Source: Clarkia xantiana subsp. parviflora
Taxonomy: Eukaryota; Streptophyta; Magnoliopsida; Myrtales; Onagraceae
Length of the DNA stretch: 64,000 nucleotides
NCBI GenBank assembly: GCA_036873135.1
Contig: JAPTYO010000003.1
Coordinates: 22,468,001-22,532,000, forward strand
Direction: 5' to 3'
The stretch's first letter is position 1, and every line of letters starts with the position of its first letter. Below, piece after piece: positions 1 through 12,872 of this stretch. Made by a program: the position numbers and the translations under genes. The notes under the pieces were generated by a model. That model did no database searches. It was not told the origin of the DNA and saw nothing but the letters and a program-made list of their open reading frames with translations.

Positions 1-1240
1 ATAATTAGGTTTAGTTCGTGAGATGGGTCGTGATTCAGTCTGTTCAAATCTAGGTCCCTCCATAGAGATTCTAGAAAACCTGTATAACCAAACTGATCAA
101 TGAGCTTTTCCAATCAACAATTTGATAACTGAGATGAATTATTGAATATCTGATTGATGGCTGCAAGCAAAGCAACAACCTAAACATATGAAGTGACAGA
201 TATTTCATGGGCAGGGGAATTTTTTTTTTTTTTTTTTTACATACTAGCTATCATAATGACATTACAAGTAGTTAAAGGTAAATTACCAAACACAAGGACA
301 TTAGAAGACTACATATATATGACCGACTAATGTAAGGAAACGAATCAACAAATGGAAATGCATATCTTTTAATTTTCTCAATAGTTTGGCCAAACAGAAA
401 GAATTTACTCAATTTGATCTCTTTGTCATACCTACTCTTCTCTTGCATTTCCCCTAATCTCCTTTCCAACTCTATTATCTTTGGATCCCAATTCCCCTAT
501 CTATACCCTTCTACAGTTTCCACCTAATTATATATTCAAAGCATAAAGTTCAAAGGATATGAGGTATCCATTGACAAGGCAAGTCAAAAATGCATTTAGT
601 GTCTTTTATTTAATACAGGGACCAAGTATTCAACTCTTACATCAGCGACCCATTGATTTCAGCCATCATCTTCATTGGCCAGGGCAATAGGGCATGATGT
701 CAATGCAAACTTATAAGATTGCACCCAAATTGCTATTGGTACACGGCCTTACACTATAATATGAGCAACTTGTAAAGAGACCAAAAGGACATATTGCAGT
801 TATAATCTAATCTAAATTAAACTAGGAGATCAATATCAAGTCAAAGTTGACTTAACAGGGATTGCATTCAATTTCCAGTTGTTGCATTTCTTTTGCTAGA
901 CAAGATACAGCACCTAAAATTTGTACCTTAGCCGATAAACCAGAGTAGACCTCATAAATTGCCAGTACAACGTTTTGGTTAGTCATAACTATCAAAAGGA
1001 AATTCTTCTGCTAACTAGCATTACTTCTTAAAAAAGAGTTTTTGCAAATTAAACTGTATCAACACATCCAGTGGCACTGAAATTGATTGCAGTAAGTCGT
1101 TTGAACTTCAAGCAAAACTAATGCATTATCACGCAAAGGATGAAGTTTGTAGATTCACCAAACGAAACTGAATATTGAGTATTGGCAGGTGTATTGTCTT
1201 GCAGAATAAAGCTCAATGATGGTGAAATAAAGAACCTTAC
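1..1240 (-). other. Intron of phosphoglycerate-mutase-like gene (5' part of gene in window)
   Basis: This stretch follows the GTAAGG donor at 1235-1240 of the gene read on the minus strand. I found no downstream exon matching the rest of the histidine phosphatase fold, so the intron probably continues beyond the left edge. It is AT-rich, with a poly-T run near 220-238, and has no convincing coding sequence on either strand. Confidence 0.6.
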
Positions 1241-1700
1241 TGGAAACGCGATCAAAGACATCGGCAGCTGATTCTCCCTCTGGAAACCTATAAAAGAACC
1301 TCCCAAATCGATGCCTCATCTCCTTAACCTCCTTCATCTTCTCAGCAACCTGAAAATTCCCGAAATCCTGCTCCCTTATCCGACACTCCTCCCTCACCCC
1401 CATCACCCTCTTTTTGTTGAACGACCGCCCGATCTCCTTCAATGTAGACCTCGTCCGCTCGTAAGGAGAAACGTAGAAGTAGACCCGCCAGTTGGCCACA
1501 GCCCCGTGGCAAGAGACGAGATTCCTAAGTTCGTTCCCGGCAAGCCGCGCTTGCGCCACCCCGAGCTGCGTCAGGGGGATCTTGTGGTCCGGCGTCGTGG
1601 TGTATGCGGTAGGGTTGCAGTTTCCCTGAGATTCTCCGTGGCGGACGAGGATAATGCGTTTGGGAAGCACCGGCGATCGATTGTGAGGTGGATGGACCAT
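1241..1700 (-). CDS. Phosphoglycerate mutase-like / histidine phosphatase family protein, exon 1
   Basis: Exon 1 encodes about 153 residues plus one base and starts at the ATG at 1700-1698. The catalytic histidine motif RHGES lies at residues 20-24, after a short N-terminus and a beta strand (IILV). YVSPYERTRST near residue 80 and the PEGESAADVFDRV segment near 140-151 fit plant two-exon proteins annotated as phosphoglycerate-mutase-like or broad-range acid phosphatase; the second catalytic histidine would be in the missing exon. An upstream in-frame start at 1712 is possible, but the shorter N-terminus looks more natural. The exon ends at a canonical GTAAGG donor. Members of this clan move phosphate through a phosphohistidine intermediate; the substrate cannot be read from the sequence. 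The 5' leader probably starts within about 1800-1880. Only the 5' half of the gene is in the window. Confidence 0.87.
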
Positions 1701-1880
1701 AATTACATACAAATAAGAGAAATTTAGGGATCAATCGAATTGGGATTGAGATTTGCAGCAGTTGGTCTGAAATTGCAGGGTCCCGTTCTTCCAAGTTGGT
1801 GGAAAATGGAAGCTCGGGAACCCTCTGAGAGTCAGAGCAGAGACAGGAGGAGGAAAGGGGAAGAATGAGGTGTCCGTTGA

Positions 1881-4800
1881 CACCGCGGTGGAGCTTTAAT
1901 TATACTCTTCCCCTTTTCTTTTAGCTGTAATAATAAATTATTATCCTTATTAAATATCATATCCTAGCAAAAAGTCAAATTAAACATTTTTTTGGCCTTC
2001 TGGGAAAAAAAGGTAAGCATTGGAAATTGGAAAAAAATTTCTTTATTTATTATTATTATCCGGTTTTTTTTCTAGAAAAAAGGATGAGCTTATGTAATTT
2101 TTCTTTTAATCGTAATCAGTTTGCTATTATAAACATGTAAGAAAAAAAAAAAAAGTTTGCATACGATCTTCTCATGAAATGAGAGAGATTGGGGGCAAAA
2201 TAGCATCCGTTTAAATCACCTGTAGCTACAAAGGAAACTACTCGTGTGCTAGTCGAACTCGTGCTCTAGGCACGTATTTAATTGAAACAACGACAGTATT
2301 TAAAAGATGTCTAATATCATGGACAATCCCGAAAAGAGAATGTAAGCAGCATGAGAAGGAGGAGTATATTTGTTGTAGCAATGAGGTTGAGTCAGTAAAA
2401 TAAGATATGGGAGTCCTATCATGATGATCTTGCTAACAATAACTCAGTCCGACATGCTAGGCCTTCTGTCAAAAGTGAGCTGTCACATAAAGCTGAAGTA
2501 ATGGAAACTGTCAAGATAGCCCCGCTCTCGTCTAATAAAATCGTGACTCCGTACGTAGTATATTATTATGACCATAACCGCCCCATCACACAAAATCGTG
2601 ATGTTGGTTAAGGATCTCCTGATGGGGGTAGCTGGGTTCCTGGAACATCATCAAATGTAAAAGCATTAATATTATCAGTACGAGCTTATGTAATATTCTA
2701 ATTCCTTTGTTTATGTGTGAGTACCATTAACTATTCGTTAATATAGCACCATTAACATTCTCGTACGTGTATCACTACCGAAATTTCTAGAATTGGGATG
2801 GAATTTTTTAATACTTCATTTATACTGTATGTCATCATCTTTATTTTTTTTCGGAATAACATATTTCTGTCGACGAAATAAAACTTTCAGTGCATAAACG
2901 TTTTTGTTGATGATTTTTTATTTCGGTCGAGATAAATAAAATTTTATTGGCAATTTAGAGGATTCTAGGAGTGATTTATACATCATCAACATGCATGCAA
3001 GTTTCCTCGGAAAAAAAACTTGCAACTTTGGCAAGTATTTTACTTTAAATTAATATGTTCTTTAAAATACACAAGTATGTTCTCAAAAAGCATTACATAT
3101 ATTTTCATAATAAGAAGTTAGTAAATAAATATAATAAGATAAAAAAGTTAATTACAATAAATTTAATATAATCATGTAATATATAGTAATAATTCGCCGC
3201 TTCCTTACTTAATCAGAAGTTAAGAGTTTTTCGTTAAGATCTTGTAAATAGAAAAATATTCATGACTAACACTTTTACTTCTTACTGGTACTGGCTAAAC
3301 TGATCTAAGTGGAAATTAGTCTAGGCATAACAAAATGCTGCGAGTGTTGTTCTAGATGACTCCTAGACGAAGCACCTTGTGGAAAAAAAACTATTATAAT
3401 ATATTAAATAATAAGTACACTTATATATATTAAATAATTTGAAATTTACAGTGAACCAAAAATCATATTATTAATATTTATAAAGTATGATTTCTTCTAA
3501 TGTCTCTAAAGTTGAGTCATCATTGTACTAAATGACAAGATATAAAATTATAATTTAAATAGAGAATCAGGTCGACTGTAAGACTAATCTCATCAAAATA
3601 TATATATTAGGAATTCCTTTACTTGCTATTTCTTTTGCCAACTATTACCTTTTTTTGCCACAGCCAACACCATTACCTTTTGTGCAATTAGAATGAAGCT
3701 AGGGCTTTGTGAATCCTAATATATGTTATAGAAAAAATTATAGTACTTTATTACAACATTTTATATATATATATATATATACACTAGTTATTAATGCATG
3801 TGCTTTGCACATGCATATTCCTAAGATTGTTATTTATATAAATTGTAAAAGTATAACTATGATAATTACATTTAATATAATAAGTCTATTTTTATCTAGT
3901 AACATGTATAGAATTTAGTGATCATTATGGGAAAAAAATCGGAGTTTTTGCATGATTGTCTCTTTATACTTGGGACAGCATATGTAATTAAACGGGCAGT
4001 TTCACTGAATGATTTTTTCAAATTCTGAACCGCATACATAAAAATAAACGTGCGACCCTAAATATGTTGAATTTTTAATGCATCACATATCATATATTAA
4101 ATCATAGTTTGGTGCTACAACAGTTAAGGATTTCTTCGGCTTATCGGCGTTTATAATTGTCTCAGTTTGGTTCTATATCCAAAGGCCCTGTTTTTTTTCA
4201 TGGATTGTACCGGTTCGGTAAGATTTCGGTCTAAACCGGTTTGATAACAAAATTTAATCCAAACATAACGAAATAGGTTGGTTTAAACTTTAGAATGTAG
4301 GTGACCTTTGGAAGGTATATGTGGAACCTTTTAGAAGGTAAGTGACTTTTGGGGTGAGGACCTAACACAAATTATATATTGGTATATAGGTATATAGGTA
4401 TGCATATTGCGTTTAATTTGTTAGTTGAGAAAACATGTTTGCCTCTGAAGTCTTATTTTAGGTTGGTTTAAACTTTAGAATGTAGGTGACTTTTGGAAGG
4501 TATGTGTGGAACATTTTGGAAGGTAAGTGTTTTTTGGGGGCACCCACGAATCTACATAGGGTCGAGAGTGGACCATTGCCCCCTCTGACATGTATGACAC
4601 TATACTTCGTATATATACTAAGTATAGAATTTGAAAGTTAGTAATGTTGCTCATCTAATTTAGAGATTATACATGCACTACCCAAACTTAATAATAAAAA
4701 GAAACTGTTGTTAATGCTATCAATACTATTATTATTATATATTCATTAATTTAAGAATAAAAACAAATAGGCATGTAACTGTGATAGAATTTTTTTTTTT

Positions 4801-5578
4801 TTTGCATGGATAGGAAAATTGACGTAGGCTAGAATCTAGATTCTTAATTAGTGTTAAATATTTAAGGTTATAAATATTTAATAATTTTTGCATCTGGCCG
4901 ATTGATGCTAGACTATTAGTAATTAGTAATTCTAATTTATTTTATTTCATTCTCTTCAAAATAGATGTTAATCATAATTTAATTAGTTTGAACATTTTAA
5001 AAAACTTTAATTTAATTTTAATAAATATCGATAAAATCAAAATAAAGCGATTTCAACTGAAATAAGCAATTTCAGTTGAAACTATTGTGGATCGCTCGAA
5101 ACCACAACATGAATAACTCAATATATAGATGATTTTTCATCGTATCTGACATAAGAAGAAAAAAAATATGAATTTTCATTTAAATGAAATAGATAATCTC
5201 TGAAGAAAACTATTGCAAAGTAATTATTTAATAAATATGGTTGATTTTTTTTTTTTAAATCTTAATATGGTTGATTATTTTGATAATATATATAGTATCA
5301 CTTTTCATGTTTAGTTATTATTATATAATTAATCTAATTTTGCCCCCTCTTACTATTTTTCCTGGATTTGTGCCTGTTTGGGGTGAGGACCCAACACAAA
5401 TTATATATTGGTATATAGATATAAACAGAAACATTGTTGTAGAAACATACAAATTATATAACTTATTTAAATTAAGAATTACTATTCATGTTTATATAGT
5501 TGAACACTGTGATATTTCACAATATACGCATATTTCAACGACACCATCTAGCAGAATATATGTTAATTAATTAAGGGT
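1881..5578. other. AT-rich intergenic region
   Basis: No reading frame here has recognisable homology or coding character. I see homopolymer runs, a short TA microsatellite near 3762-3781, and degenerate internal repeats (separate entry). The part next to 1880 should hold the promoter of the phosphatase gene, but no core element could be assigned with confidence. Confidence 0.6.
4275..5424. repeat. Degenerate direct repeats in intergenic DNA
   Basis: A segment of about 75 bp beginning ggttggtttaaactttag occurs at about 4275-4350 and again at about 4452-4535 with few differences. A second motif (ggtgaggacc then aacacaaattatatattgg) occurs near 4355-4385 and again near 5381-5411. They look like remnants of a dispersed repeat; no terminal structure or target duplication was found. 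Confidence 0.5.
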
Positions 5579-5586
5579 GTTGGTAC

Positions 5587-6574
5587 CAGTGTTATCAGAA
5601 CCGGACCGGACCGGCGGTCCGACCGGGTTCGAACCGGAACCGGTGTCCTTAGCGGTCCGATTCGAACAAATCCGGAGGATGTAAGCGAACCGGGTTCGAT
5701 CTCCGGTTTTTTGACGAACCGGCCGGTTTTTGTGAACCGGCCGAGTTACCGGTCCTCCGGTTCGGTGTTAAGCAAATTAAAACCCTAATTTTCTGCCTCG
5801 CCCCTGAATTCCAACCTCCAAGTTCCAGCCCCCGCCTCCAATGGCTTCTCAGTTCAACGGGTTCTCGTGAGCAGGGCGTACGAAGCTCGATCTGAGGCCG
5901 TCGCCTCTCGATTCGTGGAAGACGTGTGTCGGTGAAATTTTGGGAAGCAGCGATGAAGTGGAAGATGTTTTCAGGGCAGGATGCATGCTTGAGGACTGAG
6001 TGGACTGCCGCCATGGATCCTCGGAGGTACGACGAATCGAGATTCATGGTTATTCTGACAAACCTCAGATCGGAGATGGATTTGGAGTCCGTCGGGTATA
6101 AGTTTGGGCATGTCGGACCGTTTCGAAACTCCGGCGCTTTTGAGTACTGAAACGGTGATGGTGGAGTTTGCTCGGAGTTCCAATCTCTGACGAGTGGTCG
6201 GATTGGGGCAGCAACGGCGGGGCACGACGAAGGTTGGAGCGGTTGAACAAGGGGTTGATTAAGGAGCTGAACAAGGTGTGTGTATCTGTGAGAAGATGAT
6301 GGAGGCGGCAGAGATTTAGCATTTTGGGAGAAATGAGGAAGACTGGTGCTATTGCTTGTTAGGCTCTAGACTTGGGGTTTGTTTTATTGGGCTGGGCGTT
6401 TTATTTGGTTGGGCCTAAGTTTGTAAGGGTTATTGACTACTAACAGAAGATTATATAACATATACTAAGTGTGCCCTGAATCCGGTCGGACCGGGTTCGA
6501 ACCGGGTTGGACCGGACGAACCGGGAACCGGCACCCTTCCCGGTTCGATGTCCGGTCCGGTTCTGATAACACTG
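5587..6574. mobile_element. Non-autonomous hAT-type element (988 bp)
   Basis: The ends are inverted repeats, CAGTGTTATCAGAACCGGAC at the left and its complement at the right. They are flanked by a perfect 8-bp duplication GTTGGTAC at 5579-5586 and 6575-6582, the hAT signature. Both ends carry arrays of short words such as ACCGG, GTTCG and CCGGACC. The middle (about 5780-6420) is less AT-rich than its surroundings and looks gene-like, beginning with a leader-like stretch and an ATG near 5840, but all frames are short and interrupted. No transposase is visible. A captured host gene fragment is possible; I do not recognise it. Confidence 0.9.
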
Positions 6575-7332
6575 GTTGGTACACTTACTAAATCAAAGAT
6601 AGATTGTTATATATTATATATATAGGATATCAGACATTGTATATATGCCACCCTATGAATCTAAACATGTACCGTCTATAATCTATATATAATATATTAT
6701 ACCTAACCCTATAACAATATATAATATATTATATAGTCCGAATGAGGAGCTTTTCAAGAAACACAAAACCCTAAACCTAGCTAGCTCAATATATATACCG
6801 CAGAATGTACATAGGAAACCGCTACTAGTTTCAGGGTTCGCGCTGCCCTGCTCTTGAGGACATTTCCCTATTGTACTGCGAATCATTGTCCAAAGTTGAC
6901 ATTTTTTACCACCCTCACCCTAACCTGGAGACCTTGGAATTTTCTGTTAGAGAAAGTATTAGAGCTGATCCACATGTTGCTAGCTATATTAGGGTTAGAG
7001 CACCAAAGCTGAAATCTTTCAGCTATTTCATAGATGGTCTCGGTGTGGTATTGTTGTTAAGATTTACAATAGCCCCGAGCTGAAGAGCTTGACAATCAGC
7101 AACATGACCAAGACCGATAAGTGGTTCGACAAATTCATTACCCAGTCCCCACTGCTTGAGAACTTGACAATTAACCACTGCTATGCATTGAGGAAGATAA
7201 GGATCTCAAGCCCTCTTCTTCGGAAAATCAACATTAGCCACTGCCGCAATCTGGAGGATGTGGTAATCAGTACCAAGAAGTTGACGTCGTTATCCTTGTT
7301 TACTGTGTATTCATCAATTCCGAACCCTTCTA

Positions 7333-7573
7333 TGTTGGTGTATGAATGTGTGTGAGAGATGTGGAGAGGGAATAAGAGACTTGTTGTTGTCAACTCAACT
7401 TGATGATTTCACCTTCATTTGATCACATATTTATAGGTACATATGGAAGACCTTAGATGCTTTGTATCCCTAAATGCATAAACCTAGCTTCTAGCAAATA
7501 CATTGTAACTCTAAGTACATGAACTCACAAATGCATTGAACTTAATTAAACAAGTTTATTTCAATTTCCAACA
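7333..7573 (-). repeat. Copia 1 LTR (3' LTR relative to the element)
   Basis: 241 bp, begins TGTTGG and ends CCAACA on the plus strand. It is adjacent to the purine tract and near-identical to 11659-11899. Confidence 0.95.
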
Positions 7574-10500
7574 TCCCCCTTAAACTTGTTTCTCCAATTT
7601 TGGTGATACCGAGCATTTCTCGTAAGTGCTGAAAGATGTCGGTCTTGAGAGCCTTTGTAAAAATATCAGCAACTTGATCATTGGTCTTCACATGTACGAG
7701 CTCCACTTCCTTGGCCTTGACCTGTTCTCGAATGGAATGGAACCGAGTGTCGATGTGCTTGGATCTCTCGTGATGAACTGGATTCTTGGCTAAGGCGATA
7801 GCGGACTTGTTGTCGACATGGATCTTGGTTGGGCCTTCTTGTTGCACCTTGAGCTCCTCCAATAATCTCCTTAGCCATATAGCATGACATACACATGATG
7901 ATGCAGCTACATACTCCGCTTCACAAGTAGATAGTGCGACAATTGGTTGTTTCTTTGATGACCAAGTAAATGCCGTACCTCCAAGGTAGAAGACGAACCC
8001 GGTTGTGCTTTTCCGATCGTCGTAGCATCCAGCCCAATCACTATCGCAAAATCCGGCAAGCTCCATGTCTTCTTTTGATGAGTAAAACAACCCATACTCG
8101 AGTGTTCCCTTTACGTACTTGAGGATCCGCTTGGCTGCCTTCATGTGAGAGGTCTTCGGAGTCTCCATGTATCGACTCACCAAACCTACTCCAAAGAGAA
8201 TGTCAGGCCGAGTACACGTCAGGTAGCGTAGGCATCCTACGAGGCTCTTGTAGTGAGTCGGATTCACCAGCTCTCCTTCTCCTTCTTTCGTAAATCGCAC
8301 TCCACACTCGACGGGGGTATCGAACGGCTGACAGTCTTCCATTGAGAACTTCTTCAAAATCTCTCGCGCGTACTTCTTTTGAGAGACGAATATCCCATCT
8401 TCTCCTTGCTGCACTTCAATGCCGAGGAAATAGGCCATAAGGCCCATGTCAGTCATCTCGAACTCCTTCTCCATGGATTGCTTGAACTCTTGAATCATGG
8501 CGGGATTATTGTCGGTGAACACTAAATCATCTACGTACAAACACACAATCAAAACATCTCCACGGGGGTTAGTTTTTGAGTAAAGAGCATGCTCGTACGG
8601 GCACCGACTGAAACCACTTTGAATAAAGTAGTCATCAATTCTTGAATTCCACGCTCTTGGAGCTTGTTTTAGGCCGTAAAGTTCCTTCTTCCGTCGATAC
8701 ACCTTGTCTTCTTGGCCTTGGACTATGAACCCCTGCGGTTGTTCAACGTACACCTCCTCTTCGAGATTCCCGTTCAGGAATGCTGACTTCACGTCCATCT
8801 GGAATATTCTCCACTTCTTTTGAGCGGCAAGTGAAATAAGTAATCGTACCGTCTCTAGCCGGGCCACAGGTGCAAAGACTTCTTCATAGTCTATCCCGAA
8901 CTTTTACTTGTATCCCTTCACGACAAGCCTTGCTTTGTATTTCTCTACTTCTCCATTTGCCTTTGTCTTCGTCTTGTACACCCATTTTACTCTGATGGCA
9001 TCGTGACCTCGAGGGAGTGTAGTAAGCTCCCAAGTCTTGTTCTTCCGAATGGACCCGATCTCTTCTTCCATCGCCTTCTTCCATTTTGTCTCCTTAGAGG
9101 CTTCTTCAAATGTTAATGGATCATATCCTGCGAAGAGACAAAGGTTACCATATAGCTCTTCATCATTTACATCATCTTCCTCCGTAGAGTTATATATGTC
9201 CCGCATTCGCCTTGTCTTCTTAACGGGTGATTCACTTGAGCTTTCTCCTTCCGATTGGGCTCCAGCATTTGCGGGTGAAGATGGCTCTGGAACTTCTTCA
9301 TTTCGGACACTCTCTTGCTCCAACTCCTCTGCATCTAGGATCTCCTTTTGCTGGTTGTTGTTTTCCCAATTCCATGCTCGCTCCTCATCAAACTTGACGT
9401 CCCGCGACATTACAACCCTTTTTGTGACAGGATTGTATAACTTGTAGCCGTTGGAGTTCTCTCCGTAGCCGAGCATGACACACTTCATACTCTTATCCTC
9501 GAGCTTCGTCCGCTTTTCTTCTTGAACTTTTGCATACGCAATGCATCCGAAGACACGAAGATGCTCAACACTTGGATTGCGCTTGCTCCATGCTTCCTCC
9601 GGCGTTATGTCTCCAATCCTCTTCGTAGGAAAATGGTTGAGTAAGTAAACGGCACATGCAACCGCGTCTCCCCAGAATTCTTTCGGAACTCCTCTCTCCT
9701 TGAGCATGCATCGAACCAAATTCAAGATGGTCCTATTTTTTCTCTCGGAGACACCATTTTGTTGAGGCGTTTGAGGCATGGTGAGTTGATGCACGATCCC
9801 GTTTTCTTTGCAAAACTTGTCAAACTCCCGTGATGTGTACTCGCCTCCTACGTCGGTTCGCAAACACTTCAAATGACGACCGCTTTGCTTTTCCACCATG
9901 TTTTTGAACTCCTTGAACTTCGCCAGCACTTCGCTCTTCTGCTTCATCATATAAGTCCAAGTTTTGCCACTATAATCATCGGTAAACGTCAAGAAGTACC
10001 TGTTTCCACCAATCGAGATGGGAGTGATTGGCCCGCATACATCCGAGTGGACCAAGTCAAGACGGCATCTTGCTCTCTTCAAATGATACTTCTTGAACGG
10101 ACTTCTTTGTTGCTTCCCGATGACACATGTTTCGCACACGCCGTTGGGACGGTCGATCTTCGGCAAGCCTCGTACCATGTTCTTCCTTTCCAGTAGCTTC
10201 AACGCCTCAAAGTTGAGATGCCCACACCTGATGTGCCAGAGAGATGAGCTGTCCATGGTGGTCACCTTCAAGCAATTCTCCTCTTGTGTGCTCAGCCGCA
10301 GAGGAAACATCTTGTTCTTAGTCATGGTTACATTCGTGATAAGTTTGTTGTTTTTATCACGGATGCTAAGAGCGTGATCCTTCATGTGGACGTCGTATCC
10401 TTTCTCGAGCAGTTGTCCGACGCTTAGAACATTATTCTTCATATTGGGAACATAATAAACATCGGAGATGCAGAGCTGTCGCCTATTCTTGAGTGCGAAG

Positions 10501-11627
10501 AGAATTTTACCTTTACCTTCGATTGGCCGTCGAGAGAGATCACCAAAGGTAACATGCCCATCACGCCTTTCGTCAAGCTCCGCAAACAATTCTTTTCGTC
10601 CACACATATGATTGGATGCTCCCGTATCAATGAACCATGTGACGGATTCTGACGCCACCGCTCCATCGTAGGCCATCAAGAGTACTCCATCATCGTCGAT
10701 CTTCTCCGCAAGATTCGCCTTTTCTCCACCATTGTCGGTGTTATACCAACATTCTGCTGCATAGTGGCCATATTTTTTACAAACATGGCATTAGATTTCT
10801 GATCTGCTCCATCCACTACGACCTCGTCCGCGACCTCGACCACGACCTCGACCTGCTCCTCGTCCACCTGATTCTCCATCGGCAGGTTCGTTGGTGGTTG
10901 TTGTTCGACCACCTCTTCCTCTCCGTGTTGTGAATCTTCCTCTTTGGAAGTCGCCGCGTGAACCTTGATTCTTCAACGTCAGCTTTGCTTGTAAAGCGTG
11001 CTCCAAGGAATTATATTCTCATCTCTTCGAAAGTCTTTGTTCATGGGCTTGTAGAGAACCCATGAGTTGCTCAACGGACATCTCTTCTAGGTCCTTGGAT
11101 TCTTTAATCGCCACGGCCACAAGGTCGAACTTAGGATCGAGGGATCTCAAGATCTTCTCTATGACACGAACATCTTGCAAGTTTTCTCCATTTCTTCGCA
11201 TTTGATGCGCGATTGAAATGACCCTCGTGAAATAGTCGGAGATGGATTCCGAGCTTTCTTGATGGAGGGACTCAAATTGAGCACGAAGAGCTTGTAGGCG
11301 AATTTTCTTTACCTTTTCGACGCCTTCGTACGCCTTTTGGAGTATAACCCAGGCTTCGTATGATGTCTTGGCTGGAGCGATTAACTCGAACGCGGTTTCA
11401 TCAAGACCTTGATATATTGTGAACAAGGCCTTCTTCTCCTTCTTCCTTTGCTCCCTCAATTCATCCTTCTCCTCTTTTGTCATCTCCGCCGTCGTTTCGG
11501 GTTCCTCGAACTCGGTCTCCACGAGCTCCCACACGTCAAGCGATCCCAAAAGGGCCTTCATTTGGATACACCATCTATCGTAGTTATCCTTCGTCAATCT
11601 TGGCACTTGCATGCTTGTCGATGCCAT
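7542..11627 (-). pseudogene. Copia 1 gag-pol, one frame with three in-frame stop codons
   Basis: A single reading frame runs from the ATG at 11627 to the stop at 7542, inside the LTR. Three nonsense codons break it: TGA at 11019-11021 after the gag core, TAA at 10791-10793 immediately before the zinc knuckle (CHVCKKYGHYAAEC), and TAA at 8904-8906 in the RT N-terminal segment between KGYK and KFGIDYEE. Visible domains in order are the gag core (NYDRW), an RGR-rich basic tract, the zinc knuckle, protease (WFIDTGASNHM), integrase (HHCC segment, LVHSDVCG, PQQNGVSERKNRT), RT (YVDDL) and RNase H ([17 protein letters not shown]). No frameshift is needed to join the parts. The stops suit CAA or CGA codons changed by C-to-T transitions, which is an inference. 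Confidence 0.9.
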
Positions 11628-11658
11628 CACGATCTTTGTACTTGGCTCTGATACCACT

Positions 11659-11899
11659 TGTTGGTGTATGAATGTGTGTGAGAGATGTGGAGAGGGAATA
11701 AGAGACTTGTTGTTGTCAACTCAACTTGATGATTTCACCTTCATTTGATCACATATTTATAGGTACATATGGAAGACCTTAGATGCTTTGTATCCCTAAA
11801 TGCATGAACCTAGCTTCTAGCAAATACATTGTAACTCTAAGTACATGAACTCACAAATGCATTGAACTTAATTAAACAAGTTTATTTCAATTTCCAACA
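11659..11899 (-). repeat. Copia 1 LTR (5' LTR relative to the element)
   Basis: 241 bp, followed on the minus strand by the tRNA-Met-type primer-binding site. It shows one visible difference from 7333-7573. Confidence 0.95.
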
Positions 11900-12872
11900 T
11901 TCTATTCATATGGAAATTGATAATCCTCCAAATGATTGCATGGCAAAATTAGTAATCCTGCTATTGTTTGGTGTACTCATATGATGGATGCTAGCTGGTA
12001 CTGTAAGCTGAAAGAGTTTCTGACAAGGCCATTTGCATTTAAAAGCCTCATAATTAAGATAATCGCAATATATGCTGCGGTAAGTAAGACGTCGGATCTT
12101 CTTTATTTTGGCTATGTTTGTTTTCGCTCTTTTTGGTGCTTACTCTTACTCTGTATATGGTGTTATATGTAAGGATGGAGACATGAACGAGAAAGATTTG
12201 CATAAAAAATTGCCTCATGCAGTTCTTAACATTGAGAAGTTGAGTATACGTGTTATCGCACCCTCATCATGCCACCCATATATTTTAAACGGGTTGCTCT
12301 CAACTCGCCATCCAACCACTATTGAGTTAGATGTTGATGAATACGATTTTTTTGGCAAGGTACTTTTCGAATCATTTGTACAACATATGACCTTATATCA
12401 TTGTTTATTTTTCATTATTTGCATATTAGATTTGCCCACGTTGCTTCTTTCAAATTATGTCTCACACACTGAGAAAGCAGATTACATAAAATTTTCGATT
12501 GTTGAGTGGGATGTTTTCTAAAGAAGTTATCATTTGGGGCTTGTTTTTACTGAAGTTGATCGATTCATGTTAGTCCATATATATAAAGGGTACTTAAACT
12601 TAGACATGATGTGAGGTTCCTTGCTTGCTTGCTGATTTACTTTGCTTTGATATTTCTTCATCTATATATATAATCATGAAATTCATTATGTCTTCTTATG
12701 TATAGTTGGTTTGCGAGGAGCTTAGCAACAGAGAACACAACAACAGGTGTTGGTGCAAAGATGATTTCAAATGCTGGAAGCATCAGTTGAAGGAGGTGAA
12801 GATTGAGAAGATCAAGGGGATCAAAGTGGAGGAAAATATGGACTGGGATATCTTGTCCGTTCTGCTGCCTAT

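Larger units (their letters stand above)
7333..11899 (-). mobile_element. Ty1/copia LTR retrotransposon (copia 1), young but with nonsense codons
   Basis: The element is 4567 bp, flanked by TTCTA at 7328-7332 and 11900-11904. Its two 241-bp LTRs differ at one position by eye (a/g in the aatgcat-aacc stretch). On the minus strand, the primer-binding site TGGTATCAGAGCC follows the right LTR (about 11644-11656) and a purine tract (TTAAGGGGGA) precedes the left LTR. Domain order gag-protease-integrase-RT-RNase H identifies copia. It sits in exon 1 of F-box copy A. Confidence 0.95.

Noticed and set aside
1311..1727. 138-codon plus-strand frame opposite the phosphatase exon
   Set aside because: It is the antisense shadow of exon 1, which carries the RHGES motif and a good splice donor on the minus strand.
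10791..11021. Programmed stop read-through between gag and pol in copia 1
   Set aside because: There are three separate stops, one of them inside RT, and related copia elements have one open frame. Ordinary nonsense mutation is simpler.
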